The notes under the pieces: model-generated
Told to the model about the DNA's origin: nothing
Databases searched by the model: none
Seen by the model: the letters and a program-made list of their open reading frames with translations, nothing else
Position numbers and translations under genes: made by a program
In this document: positions 50,909 to 59,011 of the stretch, one piece after another
Layout: every line of letters begins with the position of its first letter
How positions within the stretch are numbered: position 1 is the stretch's first letter
Source: Sinorhizobium sp. 6-70
GTDB lineage: Bacteria; Pseudomonadota; Alphaproteobacteria; Rhizobiales; Rhizobiaceae
Assembly (NCBI RefSeq): GCF_030124375.1
Contig: NZ_JASKLS010000001.1
Coordinates: 724,700 to 788,699 of the forward strand
DNA length: 64,000 nucleotides
Direction: 5' to 3'

Positions 50909-52051
50909 CTAGAGTTCCTTGGCCACGCCCTCCTGGCCGAAATAGTGGTCGAACGCCAGCCGCCGGCCGACGACGGTGTCCTGCTCCCATCGCGTCGCCC
51001 GCTCGGCGAAAGCGATCTGGGATTGCAGGATCTCCTTGAACAGCGGGTTTTCCCCGGCCTTCTTCTTCGCGACCTCGTCATAAACTTCCAGCTGCTTCTT
51101 GAGGATCGCATCCGGTGTCTTGTAGAACTTGACCTGGTCCGTCGTTTGCATCGCCACATAGTCTTGCGAATAGCGGTCGATCGCCTTCCAGGCCATGTCC
51201 TGCGACGCCGCCTCGACCGCATTGGCGATGATTGCCTTCATCTGGTCGGGCAGTCCCTCGTATTTCGGCTTGTTGAACAGGATCTCGAACTGCTCGGCAT
51301 TCTGGTGATAGCTCTGCAGCATGCAGATTTTCGACACGTCGGGGAAACCGAGCACCCTGTCGGAGGACGCATTGTTGAACTCTGCGGCATCCAGCAGGCC
51401 ACGGTCGAGCGCCGCGACGATCTCGCCGCCCGGCAGGGCATTGACTGCCGCCCCGAGGCCGGTGAACACGTCGATCGAGATGCCGACGGTGCGGAACTTC
51501 AGGCCCTGCAGGTCCTCGGCCTTCGCCACCGGCTTCTTGAACCAGCCGAGCGGCTGCGTGGGCATCGGCCCATAGGGGAACGACACGACATTGGCGCCGA
51601 TCGAGTCATAGAGCTTTGCCAGCAGTTCCTTGCCGCCGCCGTATTTGTGCCAGGCGAGCAGCATGTTGGCGTCCATGGCGAAGCCCGGGCCGGAGCCCCA
51701 GAGTGCCAGCGCGGTCTGTTTGCCGTAATGATAGACAAGCACGCCGTGGCCGCCGTCGAGCGTCCCTTCCGAAACGGCATCGAGCAGGCCGAAGGCCGGC
51801 ACCACGGCTCCTGCTGGTAGCACCTCGATCTTGAGGTCGCCCCCGGTCATGTCGTTGACCTTCTTGGCGAAATCGAGTGCGAATTCGTGAAAGATATCCT
51901 TTGAGGGCCATGTGCTCTGCCAGCGCATGTTCACCGGCCCCTGTGCCTTGACGACACTCGGTGCAGCGACCATCGCCGCACCGGCCATTGCTGCGCCGCT
52001 CAGGAATTTGCGACGCGACGTCCTCCCCCCAAGTTGGGTTCTACGCTTCAT
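50909..52051 (-). CDS. TRAP transporter periplasmic binding protein (DctP-type)
   Basis: A 380-residue binding protein. The Tat-like signal TSRRKFLSGAAMAGAAMVAA covers residues 11-30 and ends APSVVKAQG. The mature part begins MRWQSTWPSKDIFHEFALDF and includes GLKFRTVGISIDVF, which carries the Arg that binds the ligand carboxylate in TRAP proteins, and GEIVAALDRGLLDAAEFNNA. It looks closest to the TakP/alpha-keto-acid-type branch, but ligand is a guess. GGGAGGTAAAG lies before ATG. First gene of the dctPQM-type operon. Confidence 0.92.
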   Translation of the reverse strand: MKRRTQLGGRTSRRKFLSGAAMAGAAMVAAPSVVKAQGPVNMRWQSTWPSKDIFHEFALDFAKKVNDMTGGDLKIEVLPAGAVVPAFGLLDAVSEGTLDGGHGVLVYHYGKQTALALWGSGPGFAMDANMLLAWHKYGGGKELLAKLYDSIGANVVSFPYGPMPTQPLGWFKKPVAKAEDLQGLKFRTVGISIDVFTGLGAAVNALPGGEIVAALDRGLLDAAEFNNASSDRVLGFPDVSKICMLQSYHQNAEQFEILFNKPKYEGLPDQMKAIIANAVEAASQDMAWKAIDRYSQDYVAMQTTDQVKFYKTPDAILKKQLEVYDEVAKKKAGENPLFKEILQSQIAFAERATRWEQDTVVGRRLAFDHYFGQEGVAKEL

Positions 52052-52236
52052 CTTTACCTCCCGAAAACATAGGCTTTTTTCGCCTAAGCATTACAGAATA
52101 CTCCTCCATGACGCCCCAAGCAAAGATTGCACGGAACGATGGTTGCGCACCCGTGTTAGGAGCGCATGATAAGTAATCTGGAGCGGATCGTAGTGTTGTG
52201 TAGGGGCACGAGGAATTTCCGCTCGAAGGACGCGAG

Positions 52237-53580
52237 ATGAAAACCGGTTCGCCTGGAATTGTCGCTATCGTTACTATCATTCTTACCGGAGCGCTTGCCA
52301 CCGGTTGCGCGGGCGTTTCGGCACAAGGACGTGCGGAGCAAAGCGGCGTCTATGGCCCCGATCCGAAGCTGCCGGCGCCCAGCCGCACACTGGTCCCGAC
52401 CGTCAACATCGCCGAAGCCAAGGGCTGGCCAAATGGCGCCAAGCCGAGGGCGGCAAGCGGATTGGCGGTGAAGGCCTTCGCAAGCGGCCTCGATCATCCC
52501 CGCTGGCTGCACGTGCTGCCGAACGGCGACGTGCTGGTCGCCGAAAGCAATGCTCCCGCCAAACACGACGAATATTTCAGCCTCAAGAAGGTCTTCACGG
52601 ACCAGGCCCAGAAGCGCGCCGGTGCCGCTACCGAGAGCGCCAACCGCATCACACTCCTGCGAGACACCAATGGCGATGGTGTCGCCGATCGGCGCAGTAC
52701 CTTCGCCGAAGGCCTGAACTCGCCCTTCGGCATGACCCTGTCGAAAGGCAAACTCTATGTCGCCAACACCGATGCCCTCGTCGCCTTCCCCTATTCCGAT
52801 GGCCAGGCCCGGGTTAAAGCCGCGCCCGAAAAGATCGTCGACCTGCCCGCGGGGGACCTCAATCATCACTGGACCAAGGATGTCATCGCCAGCCGCGATG
52901 GCCGCAAGCTTTATGCGACCGTCGGATCGAACAGCAATGTCGGCGAGAACGGCATCGAGGCGGAGCAGAATCGCGCTGCCGTTCTGGAGGTCGATCTCGC
53001 GAGCCACCGCACGCGCGTCTTTGCCTCGGGCCTCAGGAACCCGAACGGGCTTTCCTGGAATCCGGACGACGGCAGGCTCTGGGTTGCCGTCAACGAGTGC
53101 GACGAACTCGGCGACGACCTGGTGCCGGATTACATGACCTCCGTGCGTGCCGGCGGCTTCTACGGCTGGCCCTACAGCTATTTCGGCCAGAACGTCGACG
53201 AGCGCGTCAAGCCGCCGCGCCCGGACCTCGTCGAAAAGGCGATCAAGCCGGACTATGCGCTCGGCGCCCACACAGCCTCGCTGGGGCTGACCTTCGCCAA
53301 CGGCGCGCAGCTCGGGCCGGGTTACGGCAACGGTGCCTTCGTCGGCCAGCACGGTTCGTGGAACCGCAGCGTGCGCAGCGGCTACAAGGTGATCTTCGTG
53401 CCCTTCCGGAACGGCAAGCCCGCCGGCCCGCCGAAGGACGTGCTGACCGGCTTCATCGACAGGGACGACAAGGCGTTGGGGCGCCCGGTCGGCGTGGCGA
53501 TCGACAAGAAAGGCGCCCTGCTGGTGGCCGACGACGTCGGCAACACGATCTGGCGCGTAGCACCGGCAAGCGGGCGTTAG
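52237..53580 (+). CDS. L-sorbosone dehydrogenase/PQQ-type beta-propeller oxidoreductase family
   Basis: A 447-residue exported beta-propeller of the sorbosone/glucose-dehydrogenase-like family. The N-terminus VAIVTIILTGALATGCAG is a signal peptide with a possible lipidation cysteine. Family blocks: LDHPRWLHVLPNGDVLVAES, ITLLRDTNGDGVADRRSTF, GLNSPFGMTLSKGKLYVANT, VGSNSNVGENGIEAEQNRAA and FVGQHGSWNRS. AAGGACGCGAG precedes ATG. Many relatives are named from sequence only, so the substrate and cofactor are unverified. It is divergent from the TRAP operon. Confidence 0.87.
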   Translation: MKTGSPGIVAIVTIILTGALATGCAGVSAQGRAEQSGVYGPDPKLPAPSRTLVPTVNIAEAKGWPNGAKPRAASGLAVKAFASGLDHPRWLHVLPNGDVLVAESNAPAKHDEYFSLKKVFTDQAQKRAGAATESANRITLLRDTNGDGVADRRSTFAEGLNSPFGMTLSKGKLYVANTDALVAFPYSDGQARVKAAPEKIVDLPAGDLNHHWTKDVIASRDGRKLYATVGSNSNVGENGIEAEQNRAAVLEVDLASHRTRVFASGLRNPNGLSWNPDDGRLWVAVNECDELGDDLVPDYMTSVRAGGFYGWPYSYFGQNVDERVKPPRPDLVEKAIKPDYALGAHTASLGLTFANGAQLGPGYGNGAFVGQHGSWNRSVRSGYKVIFVPFRNGKPAGPPKDVLTGFIDRDDKALGRPVGVAIDKKGALLVADDVGNTIWRVAPASGR

Positions 53581-53771
53581 GCGCAAGGCGCCGAAACTGG
53601 ATATCTCTGTGGCCGGCGGCTGATCGAGCGCGAGCGGCTGTTCTCGGCGATGGACACCTTCGATGGTGACAAGAAGCGTGGGCTGCGGCTGATCGAATAA
53701 GGGGCCGGCCTCGCTACGCCCGCGCGCTCGTCGGCGTGCCCCCAACAATGTTCACGCATGTAAGGATCAGG

Positions 53772-54489
53772 CTACTTGAAGGGTCGCAACCGCAGTCGGC
53801 TTCTATGGTCGTCCGGCCCGCTCTCTCCTGAAGGAAACTCGCCGCGAAAGTAGGATTTTTGCCATCGCGCCTGGGCAGCGGAGGAGTCCGGATTGGCAAG
53901 GTCCCGGTTGAAGTTGTTCCGGCTCTCCGACCAGAGCCGGTATTCGCGCTCGATCTCCGGAGCCTCGGCCAGCGGGAGAAGGGTGGGCGTGACGGTTTCG
54001 AGCGCGCCGCGTTTCACAGCAGAACGGCTCGTCGGCCGCGAAATGCACCCGGTGCGCCGGGCGGGTAAAGATCCAGTTCATCGTGAAGGTGTACGGCGAC
54101 CAATCGGCCTCCACGATGCCGGTCAGCGGTGTTATTCCATCCTTCGGGTTGTTGATCGGCCCGGTGACGTAGAGGTCGAAGCCGGGCTCGGTCTTGAATA
54201 TGCATGGCACGTGAAATGTCAGCACGCCCTCGCCGAAATGGCTGACGGCAAGTGGCGGCTTGTCCGACCGCGTCTTGATGCGAACCGCATCCAGTGCATA
54301 GCGCCCGTCCCAGATGGCGGAGAAGGCCGTGTTGCAGAGTATTTCCCAGCCATGTGTATTGGCGATGTTGAGTGGCAGGTATCGATAGGCGAAGCGTTGG
54401 TTCGTTCGGTCCATCCACTGGCGCTCGAGCGGCGCCGGACGGATGCGGACCTCGTGACCCTCAAGCACGTAAGCTGTCAGTTCTTTCAT
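53772..54489 (-). pseudogene. DUF6065-type protein gene broken by a frameshift/deletion
   Basis: The upstream frame MKELTAYVLEGHEVRIRPAP through FAYRYLPLNIANTHGWEIL and WSPYTFTMNWIFTRPAHRVH is well conserved up to ADEPFC near 54020. It then shifts into Arg/Pro-rich non-coding sequence. The continuation lies in another frame: VKRGALETVTPTLLPLAEAP, then YRLWSESRNNFNRDLANPDS and RWQKSYFRG. A small deletion between PFC and VKRG explains both. The DUF6065 assignment is from memory of the family; function unknown. Confidence 0.65.
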
Positions 54490-54539
54490 CCTTCACCTTG
54501 CCAACGCGCCAGAGCAATTCCGGGAAACTCCAGTGGGCC

Positions 54540-54728
54540 TCACCAATTCACCCTAAGCCCGATCTTACCGTCGAAACCACGGTTGTCGCCGTCAAAGGTC
54601 GTTTCATAGTTGACGTTGCCGTAGAGCGTGGTGGTTGCCGTCAGTTGCACGCTCGCTCCGATGCCGAACTCGATCCAGTTCTCGTCGAGTTTCGCGGAAA
54701 AGGCACGAATCCGTTGGCGGAGGATATT
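54540..54728 (-). pseudogene. Autotransporter beta-barrel C-terminal remnant
   Basis: About 62 residues with a clear autotransporter end: KLDENWIEFGIGASVQLTAT, TLYGNVNYETTFDGDNRGFD and the final GKIGLRVNW with C-terminal aromatic. The passenger and most of the barrel are absent; upstream residues in the same frame do not match. It is a relic of a large surface-protein gene. Confidence 0.7.
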
Positions 54729-54975
54729 TCCGTCGTCGTCGTCGGTGCAAGTTTTCGAGATCGTGCCAACCGGCACGGCTGTTCGTAAATTCATTTGGCA
54801 CCACCTTGATGGACTCGCGCCTTCGCGGTTGGTACTCTGCGCAGGCGGGATGGGGAACACCGCCGCGCGGGGCTTCCGCCTATCCCGCACTTCACTTCCA
54901 AAAGCCGGCCACGCCGATGATTTGGATTGGCTCGATCCAAAGCCGTTGTGTTCTAGAGTCACGGGAAACTGACGC

Positions 54976-56781
54976 ATGAAGCGGCGGTTGGCAGCAATCC
55001 TGGACGCGGACTTTTCCGGCTACAGCCGGATGATGCGACATGACGAAGCCGGCACGTTCGCGGCGCTGAAGGCCCATCAGACGGAAGTCATTCTTCCCGC
55101 CATCGCCGGGCACGGCGGACGGGTTGTCAAGCACATCGGCGATGGTCTGCTCGCCGAGTTTTCGAGCGTCGTCGAGGCGGTCACTTCAGCGGTCGAGATC
55201 CAGCGGGCAATGCTCCGGCGCAATGAAACCGTGAACCCCGACCGGCACATGCACCTGCGCATCGGCATTCATCTCGGCGACGTGATTGTCGAGGAAGACG
55301 GCATCCATGGCGACGGCGTCATCGTCGCCGCGCGGCTTCAGGAAATCGCCCCGCCAGGCGGAATCTGCCTGTCGCAACAGGTCCACGACCATATCGGCGC
55401 AAAGCTCGATATTCCCATGACCGATCTCGGCCGCTGTCCGCTCGCCGACATTCGCCACCCCGTTCGCGCCTGGCGCTGGACGCCGGACGAAGCGTCCGGC
55501 ACCCCGGCGGCGGCTCGAGCCGACAGAGGGGCGCGGTCCGACCGCCCGCCGTCCGCTCGCACCGTTCCCGACCGCAAGCGGCCGTCGATCGCGGTGCTGC
55601 CCTTCATCAACCTGTCGAGCGTCGACGAGCAGGAGCATTTTGCCGACGGCTTCACCGAGGAGCTCATCCACACGCTCGCACGCTGCCGCTGGCTGCAGGT
55701 CGTCGCCCGCAACTCCTCCTTCGCCTACAAGGGCAAGCCCGTCGACGTCCGGAAGGCCGCCGAAGACCTCGGCGTCAAATACGTGATCGAAGGCAGCGTG
55801 CGGCGCTCCGGCGACCGCATCCGCATAACCGCGCAGCTTCTGCGCGCGGAAAGCGCCACGCTTCTGTGGGCGGAGCGCTACGACCGGACGCTCGATGACC
55901 TCTTCGTGCTGCAGGACGAGATCGCCGGCGAGATCACCGGGACGGTCGAGCCCGAGCTCGGCATTATCGAATTCGCCGCGCTTCGCGGACAGACCGCCGC
56001 CGACATGGACGCCTGGGACATTTACCTGAAAGGCCTCTGGCATCTCTACAAGTTCAATCTCGACGACCTGAAGATCGCGAAGGACCTCTTCGAACGCGCA
56101 ACCGGGGTCGATCCGACATTCGCGCAGGCCTATGCGCGCCTCGCCTATGTACACATCCAGCTCGGCTGGTACGGCGCCATGGACGAGCGGGGCACCCGGA
56201 TCGCCGACGCCATCCGTCTCGCGGAGCGGGCGATCGCGCTCGACAGCCGGGAGCCCGCCGCCCATCTCGCGCTTGGCCGGGCACTGGCGTTGCGCGGCCA
56301 GCCGGAACGCGGCATCAGGTACCTGCGCACTGCGCTCGAACTCGATGCGAGCTTTGCGCAAGGCCATTTCGCCCTCGGCCAGGCGCTTTGCTACGTCGAG
56401 TGCCCCGAGGACGGCATCGCCGAAATCAACGAGGCGTTCCGGCTGAGCCCGCGCGATCCGCATCTGTGGACGTTCCACAACATGCTTGCGATCGCGCATT
56501 ACCAGTCGGGCCGGCTCACGGAGGCCGAAGCCGCCGCTCGCGCATCGCTCAGGCAGGAGAACACGACCTTCTGGCCGGCGATGGTGCTGACCGCGGTCGT
56601 CGGCGCCCAGGGCAACGCCGAGGCGGCTCGTGCGGCGGTCTCCGAGCTTCTCAAGTTCCGGCCGGAGATGACGCTCGAAAAGGCGCGCGCCGAATTCTAT
56701 TTCGGCGGTATTCCGGCCATGCCGGAACACTTCATCGACCGCTTCGCCACCGACCTCGAGCGGGCCGGGCTGGCGGGATAA
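54976..56781 (+). CDS. Class III adenylate cyclase with TolB-like and TPR C-terminus
   Basis: A 601-residue protein of the same design as the one at 26236-27969. Residues 1-170: RRLAAILDADFSGYSRMMRH (Asp for metal), GGRVVKHIGDGLLAEF and RIGIHLGDVIVEEDGIHGDG. A variable linker and the block SIAVLPFINLSSVDEQEHFA follow, then VIEGSVRRSGDRIRITAQLL and TPR units (AYARLAYVHIQLGWYG, HLALGRALALRGQPERGIRY). In the first metal block, the typical FTDIVG is LDADFSG. Cyclase activity is plausible but needs both Asp residues tested. The upstream 250 bp are gene remnants. Confidence 0.88.
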   Translation: MKRRLAAILDADFSGYSRMMRHDEAGTFAALKAHQTEVILPAIAGHGGRVVKHIGDGLLAEFSSVVEAVTSAVEIQRAMLRRNETVNPDRHMHLRIGIHLGDVIVEEDGIHGDGVIVAARLQEIAPPGGICLSQQVHDHIGAKLDIPMTDLGRCPLADIRHPVRAWRWTPDEASGTPAAARADRGARSDRPPSARTVPDRKRPSIAVLPFINLSSVDEQEHFADGFTEELIHTLARCRWLQVVARNSSFAYKGKPVDVRKAAEDLGVKYVIEGSVRRSGDRIRITAQLLRAESATLLWAERYDRTLDDLFVLQDEIAGEITGTVEPELGIIEFAALRGQTAADMDAWDIYLKGLWHLYKFNLDDLKIAKDLFERATGVDPTFAQAYARLAYVHIQLGWYGAMDERGTRIADAIRLAERAIALDSREPAAHLALGRALALRGQPERGIRYLRTALELDASFAQGHFALGQALCYVECPEDGIAEINEAFRLSPRDPHLWTFHNMLAIAHYQSGRLTEAEAAARASLRQENTTFWPAMVLTAVVGAQGNAEAARAAVSELLKFRPEMTLEKARAEFYFGGIPAMPEHFIDRFATDLERAGLAG

Positions 56782-56818
56782 GCATTTCCACGGCCGTGCG
56801 TTCTTTCAGACGCTAAAT

Positions 56819-57060
56819 TACACGACAGTAACCGGCCGCTGCCTCGTCGGTTGCGGAGAGGCAAGTCATCTCCTCCCCACCTCATTCCTGTGTTTGTCAC
56901 AGGAATCCAGCCAGCCCAAGTCCTTGGGCTGAAAAGATTCTTCCGCGTCGCAGACGCGCCGCTGCTGGATCCCTGTGACGAGCACAGGGATGAGGTGGGT
57001 GGGGACAGTCGTGCGCGACGGGTCATCCGACTTGATGAGGCGAAAAAATCGGCCACCCAT
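56819..57060. repeat. Diverged RIME/MITE-like element copy
   Basis: Begins TACACGACAGTA, then shares with the 30-kb element the blocks CAGCCCAAGTCCTTGGGCTG and AAAGATTCTTCCGCG, followed by CTGTGACGAGCACAGGGATG. Its right terminus has drifted and no target duplication can be seen, so it is an older copy. Confidence 0.75.
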
Positions 57061-57146
57061 TAGGCTGAGCCTGAGACAGTGCCGGAGAAGCCGCGGCGCG
57101 AGAAGACTCGCCTTTTCCCGCCTGCTTCTCCGGCTCCCCCGCCTAA

Positions 57147-57190
57147 GCAATTCCAGGAAAAGTGCGTAGCGGTTTTCCGTTCGGAATTGC
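57147..57190. repeat. Inverted repeat shared with the 20.7-kb locus
   Basis: GCAATTCC, AGGAAAAG, a GCGTAGC-type centre, then GGTTTTCC and GGAATTGC. This is the reverse-orientation counterpart of 20672-20715. It lies 67 bp past the ftsZ2 stop and may end its transcript. Confidence 0.65.
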
Positions 57191-57256
57191 GGAATTCAAA
57201 GCAATTCCAGTGCGTGACCGCCGGAATTGCATCAAAGAAACTATTGCGTCAAAGAA

Positions 57257-58300
57257 CTATTGCAGTGTGCGCGACGCAGCCTGTGCCGGCTGGCCGTTGG
57301 CCATCTCCGGCTGGCCCTGGATGTCGCCGGTCGTGCGCGGACTGTCGAGACCCGTTGCCACCACCGAGACCCGGAAGGTGCCGTCGAGCGTGCGGTCGAA
57401 GATCGCGCCGACAACGATGTCAGCCTCGTCATAGACCTCCTCGCGGATGCGGGTCGCCGCCTCGTCGACCTCGAACAGCGTCATGTCCATGCCGCCGGAG
57501 ATCGAGACCAGCACGCCCTTGGCACCGCGCATCGAGACCTCGTCGAGCAGCGGGTTGGCGATCGCCGCTTCCGCTGCCATCATCGCGCGGCTCTCGCCGG
57601 TGGCCTCGCCCGTTCCCATCATCGCCCGGCCCATGCCCTTCATCACCGTCTTCACGTCGGCGAAGTCGAGGTTCATCAAACCTTCCTTGACGATCAGGTC
57701 GGTGATGCAGCTGACGCCCGAATAGAGCACCCGGTCGGCGATCATGAAGGCGTCGGCAAAGGTGGTCTTCGCGTCGGCGATGCGGAAGAGGTTCTGGTTA
57801 GGGATGACGATCACCGTGTCGGCGCTCTCGCGCAGCCGCTCGATGCCCATCTCCGCCGTCTGCATGCGCCGCCGGCCCTCGAAGCTGAAGGGCTTGGTGA
57901 CAACGGCCACCGTCAGGATGCCGGCCCGCCGCGCCGCCTCCGCAATCACCGGTGCCGCGCCGGTACCGGTGCCGCCGCCCATGCCGGCGGTGACGAAGCA
58001 CATATGCGTGCCGCCCAGATGGTCCATGATCTCGTCGATCGACTCCTGCGCCGCCGCATTGCCGATATCCGGAAGCGAGCCGGCACCGAGGCCCTCGGTG
58101 ACGGCAGTGCCGAGCTGGATACGCCGCTCCGCCTTCGACATCGAAAGCGCCTGCGCGTCGGTATTGGCGGCGATGAAATCGACCCCCTGCAGGTTCTCGG
58201 TGATCATGTTGTTGATGGCGTTGCCGCCCCCGCCGCCGACACCGATGACAGTGATTTTCGGACGCATCTCCGTGATGATCGGCTTCTTGTACTCTGTCAT
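57257..58300 (-). CDS. ftsZ2: Second, C-terminally truncated FtsZ (FtsZ2)
   Basis: A 347-residue tubulin-like GTPase. [18 protein letters not shown], then NTDAQAL and [20 protein letters not shown] are the GTP-binding signatures; the T7-loop region [20 protein letters not shown] holds the catalytic Asp. Soon after the globular domain ([14 protein letters not shown]) the protein ends with a 26-residue tail, so it lacks the disordered linker and the conserved C-terminal peptide that binds FtsA and ZipA. Sinorhizobium is known to have such an additional FtsZ. CCAAGGAGAAG precedes ATG. It stands outside any dcw cluster. Confidence 0.94.
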   Translation of the reverse strand: MTEYKKPIITEMRPKITVIGVGGGGGNAINNMITENLQGVDFIAANTDAQALSMSKAERRIQLGTAVTEGLGAGSLPDIGNAAAQESIDEIMDHLGGTHMCFVTAGMGGGTGTGAAPVIAEAARRAGILTVAVVTKPFSFEGRRRMQTAEMGIERLRESADTVIVIPNQNLFRIADAKTTFADAFMIADRVLYSGVSCITDLIVKEGLMNLDFADVKTVMKGMGRAMMGTGEATGESRAMMAAEAAIANPLLDEVSMRGAKGVLVSISGGMDMTLFEVDEAATRIREEVYDEADIVVGAIFDRTLDGTFRVSVVATGLDSPRTTGDIQGQPEMANGQPAQAASRTLQ

Positions 58301-58519
58301 GGCTCTTCTCCTTGGGCAGTTCCGTGGGGTCGTCAGAGGCTGGTCAGTCCCCGGAAACTGCGACGAAAGCGGTGCGGGCGCGAATCAGTCACTCATTTTA
58401 GGAACTCAAAAAGGCCACGGAGAAGGCAAGAACGGCAAAAACGAGGCAAGTCCACAGTTACGTGCGGCCGGCCTCATATAATGGAGGGCACGTTTCGGCG
58501 GGGCCAAGCCACGCCGGGA

Positions 58520-58921
58520 CTAGGTCTGCTCCATCGGCCGCGGCGCTGCCCATCGCCGAACCGGAGGATCGCGGTCGTCGAACGCCGCCTCGAAGCAGGC
58601 GGAGGCGAGCACCGCATGGATATGAAGCATTGCCGGACCTATATTACGGAAGCTGTGCCGGACCCCCGCGGGAACGATCAGCGATTGACCCGGCGTCAGA
58701 ACTGCGCGCTCTCCGCCGAGGCGGATCTCCGCCTCGCCCGCCAGCACGGTCAGCACCTCCTCTACGAAATGGAAATGGTCGGGCGCGCCGGCGCCGGGCA
58801 AGACCCATTGCTCGAAGATGCAGAGCTCGCTTGCGCCCACGGTAGCGGCGACGTTCATCCGCGTCTGTACCCCCGGGCGCCATTCCTCGAGCGGCTGGTC
58901 GGCATGCGAGAGGATTTTCAT
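58520..58921 (-). CDS. Cupin-domain protein
   Basis: A 133-residue single-cupin protein. Motif 1 reads GAGAPDHFHFVEEVLTVLAG (HxH and Glu metal ligands) and motif 2 reads PAGVRHSFRNIG. The N-terminal residues (MKILSHADQPLEEWRPGVQT) match small sensor-type or dioxygenase-like cupins. CAGGGGCTGCAA precedes ATG. It lies between ftsZ2 and the HAD-ATPase gene on the same strand, with about 90-220 bp gaps. No substrate can be assigned. Confidence 0.88.
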   Translation of the reverse strand: MKILSHADQPLEEWRPGVQTRMNVAATVGASELCIFEQWVLPGAGAPDHFHFVEEVLTVLAGEAEIRLGGERAVLTPGQSLIVPAGVRHSFRNIGPAMLHIHAVLASACFEAAFDDRDPPVRRWAAPRPMEQT

Positions 58922-59011
58922 TTGCAGCCCCTGTTACGCTAAAAATGGTGCAGCATAAGCGTTCGCAATTGCTACAGCAGGCGAAGAAAAGGCATGGCCG
59001 CGGGGTCAGTC

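Larger units (their letters stand above)
56782..57256. other. Non-coding interval filled by repeats
   Basis: About 475 bases between the convergent cyclase and ftsZ2 genes. It holds a diverged RIME-type element (56819-57060) and the inverted repeat GCAATTCC/GGAATTGC (57147-57190). No gene is supported. Confidence 0.65.

Noticed and set aside
53613..53700. Short + strand tail reading RRLIERERLFSAMDTFDGDK and ending TAA
   Set aside because: It may be the end of a lost gene, but it is under 30 residues, has no start, and I could not assign a family.
52156..53748. A 530-codon minus-strand frame opposite the sorbosone dehydrogenase
   Set aside because: The + frame has a signal peptide, ribosome site and beta-propeller family blocks.
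55186..56730. A 514-codon minus-strand frame opposite the second cyclase-TPR gene
   Set aside because: The sense frame has complete cyclase and TPR blocks; the other is a mirror of GC-rich codons.
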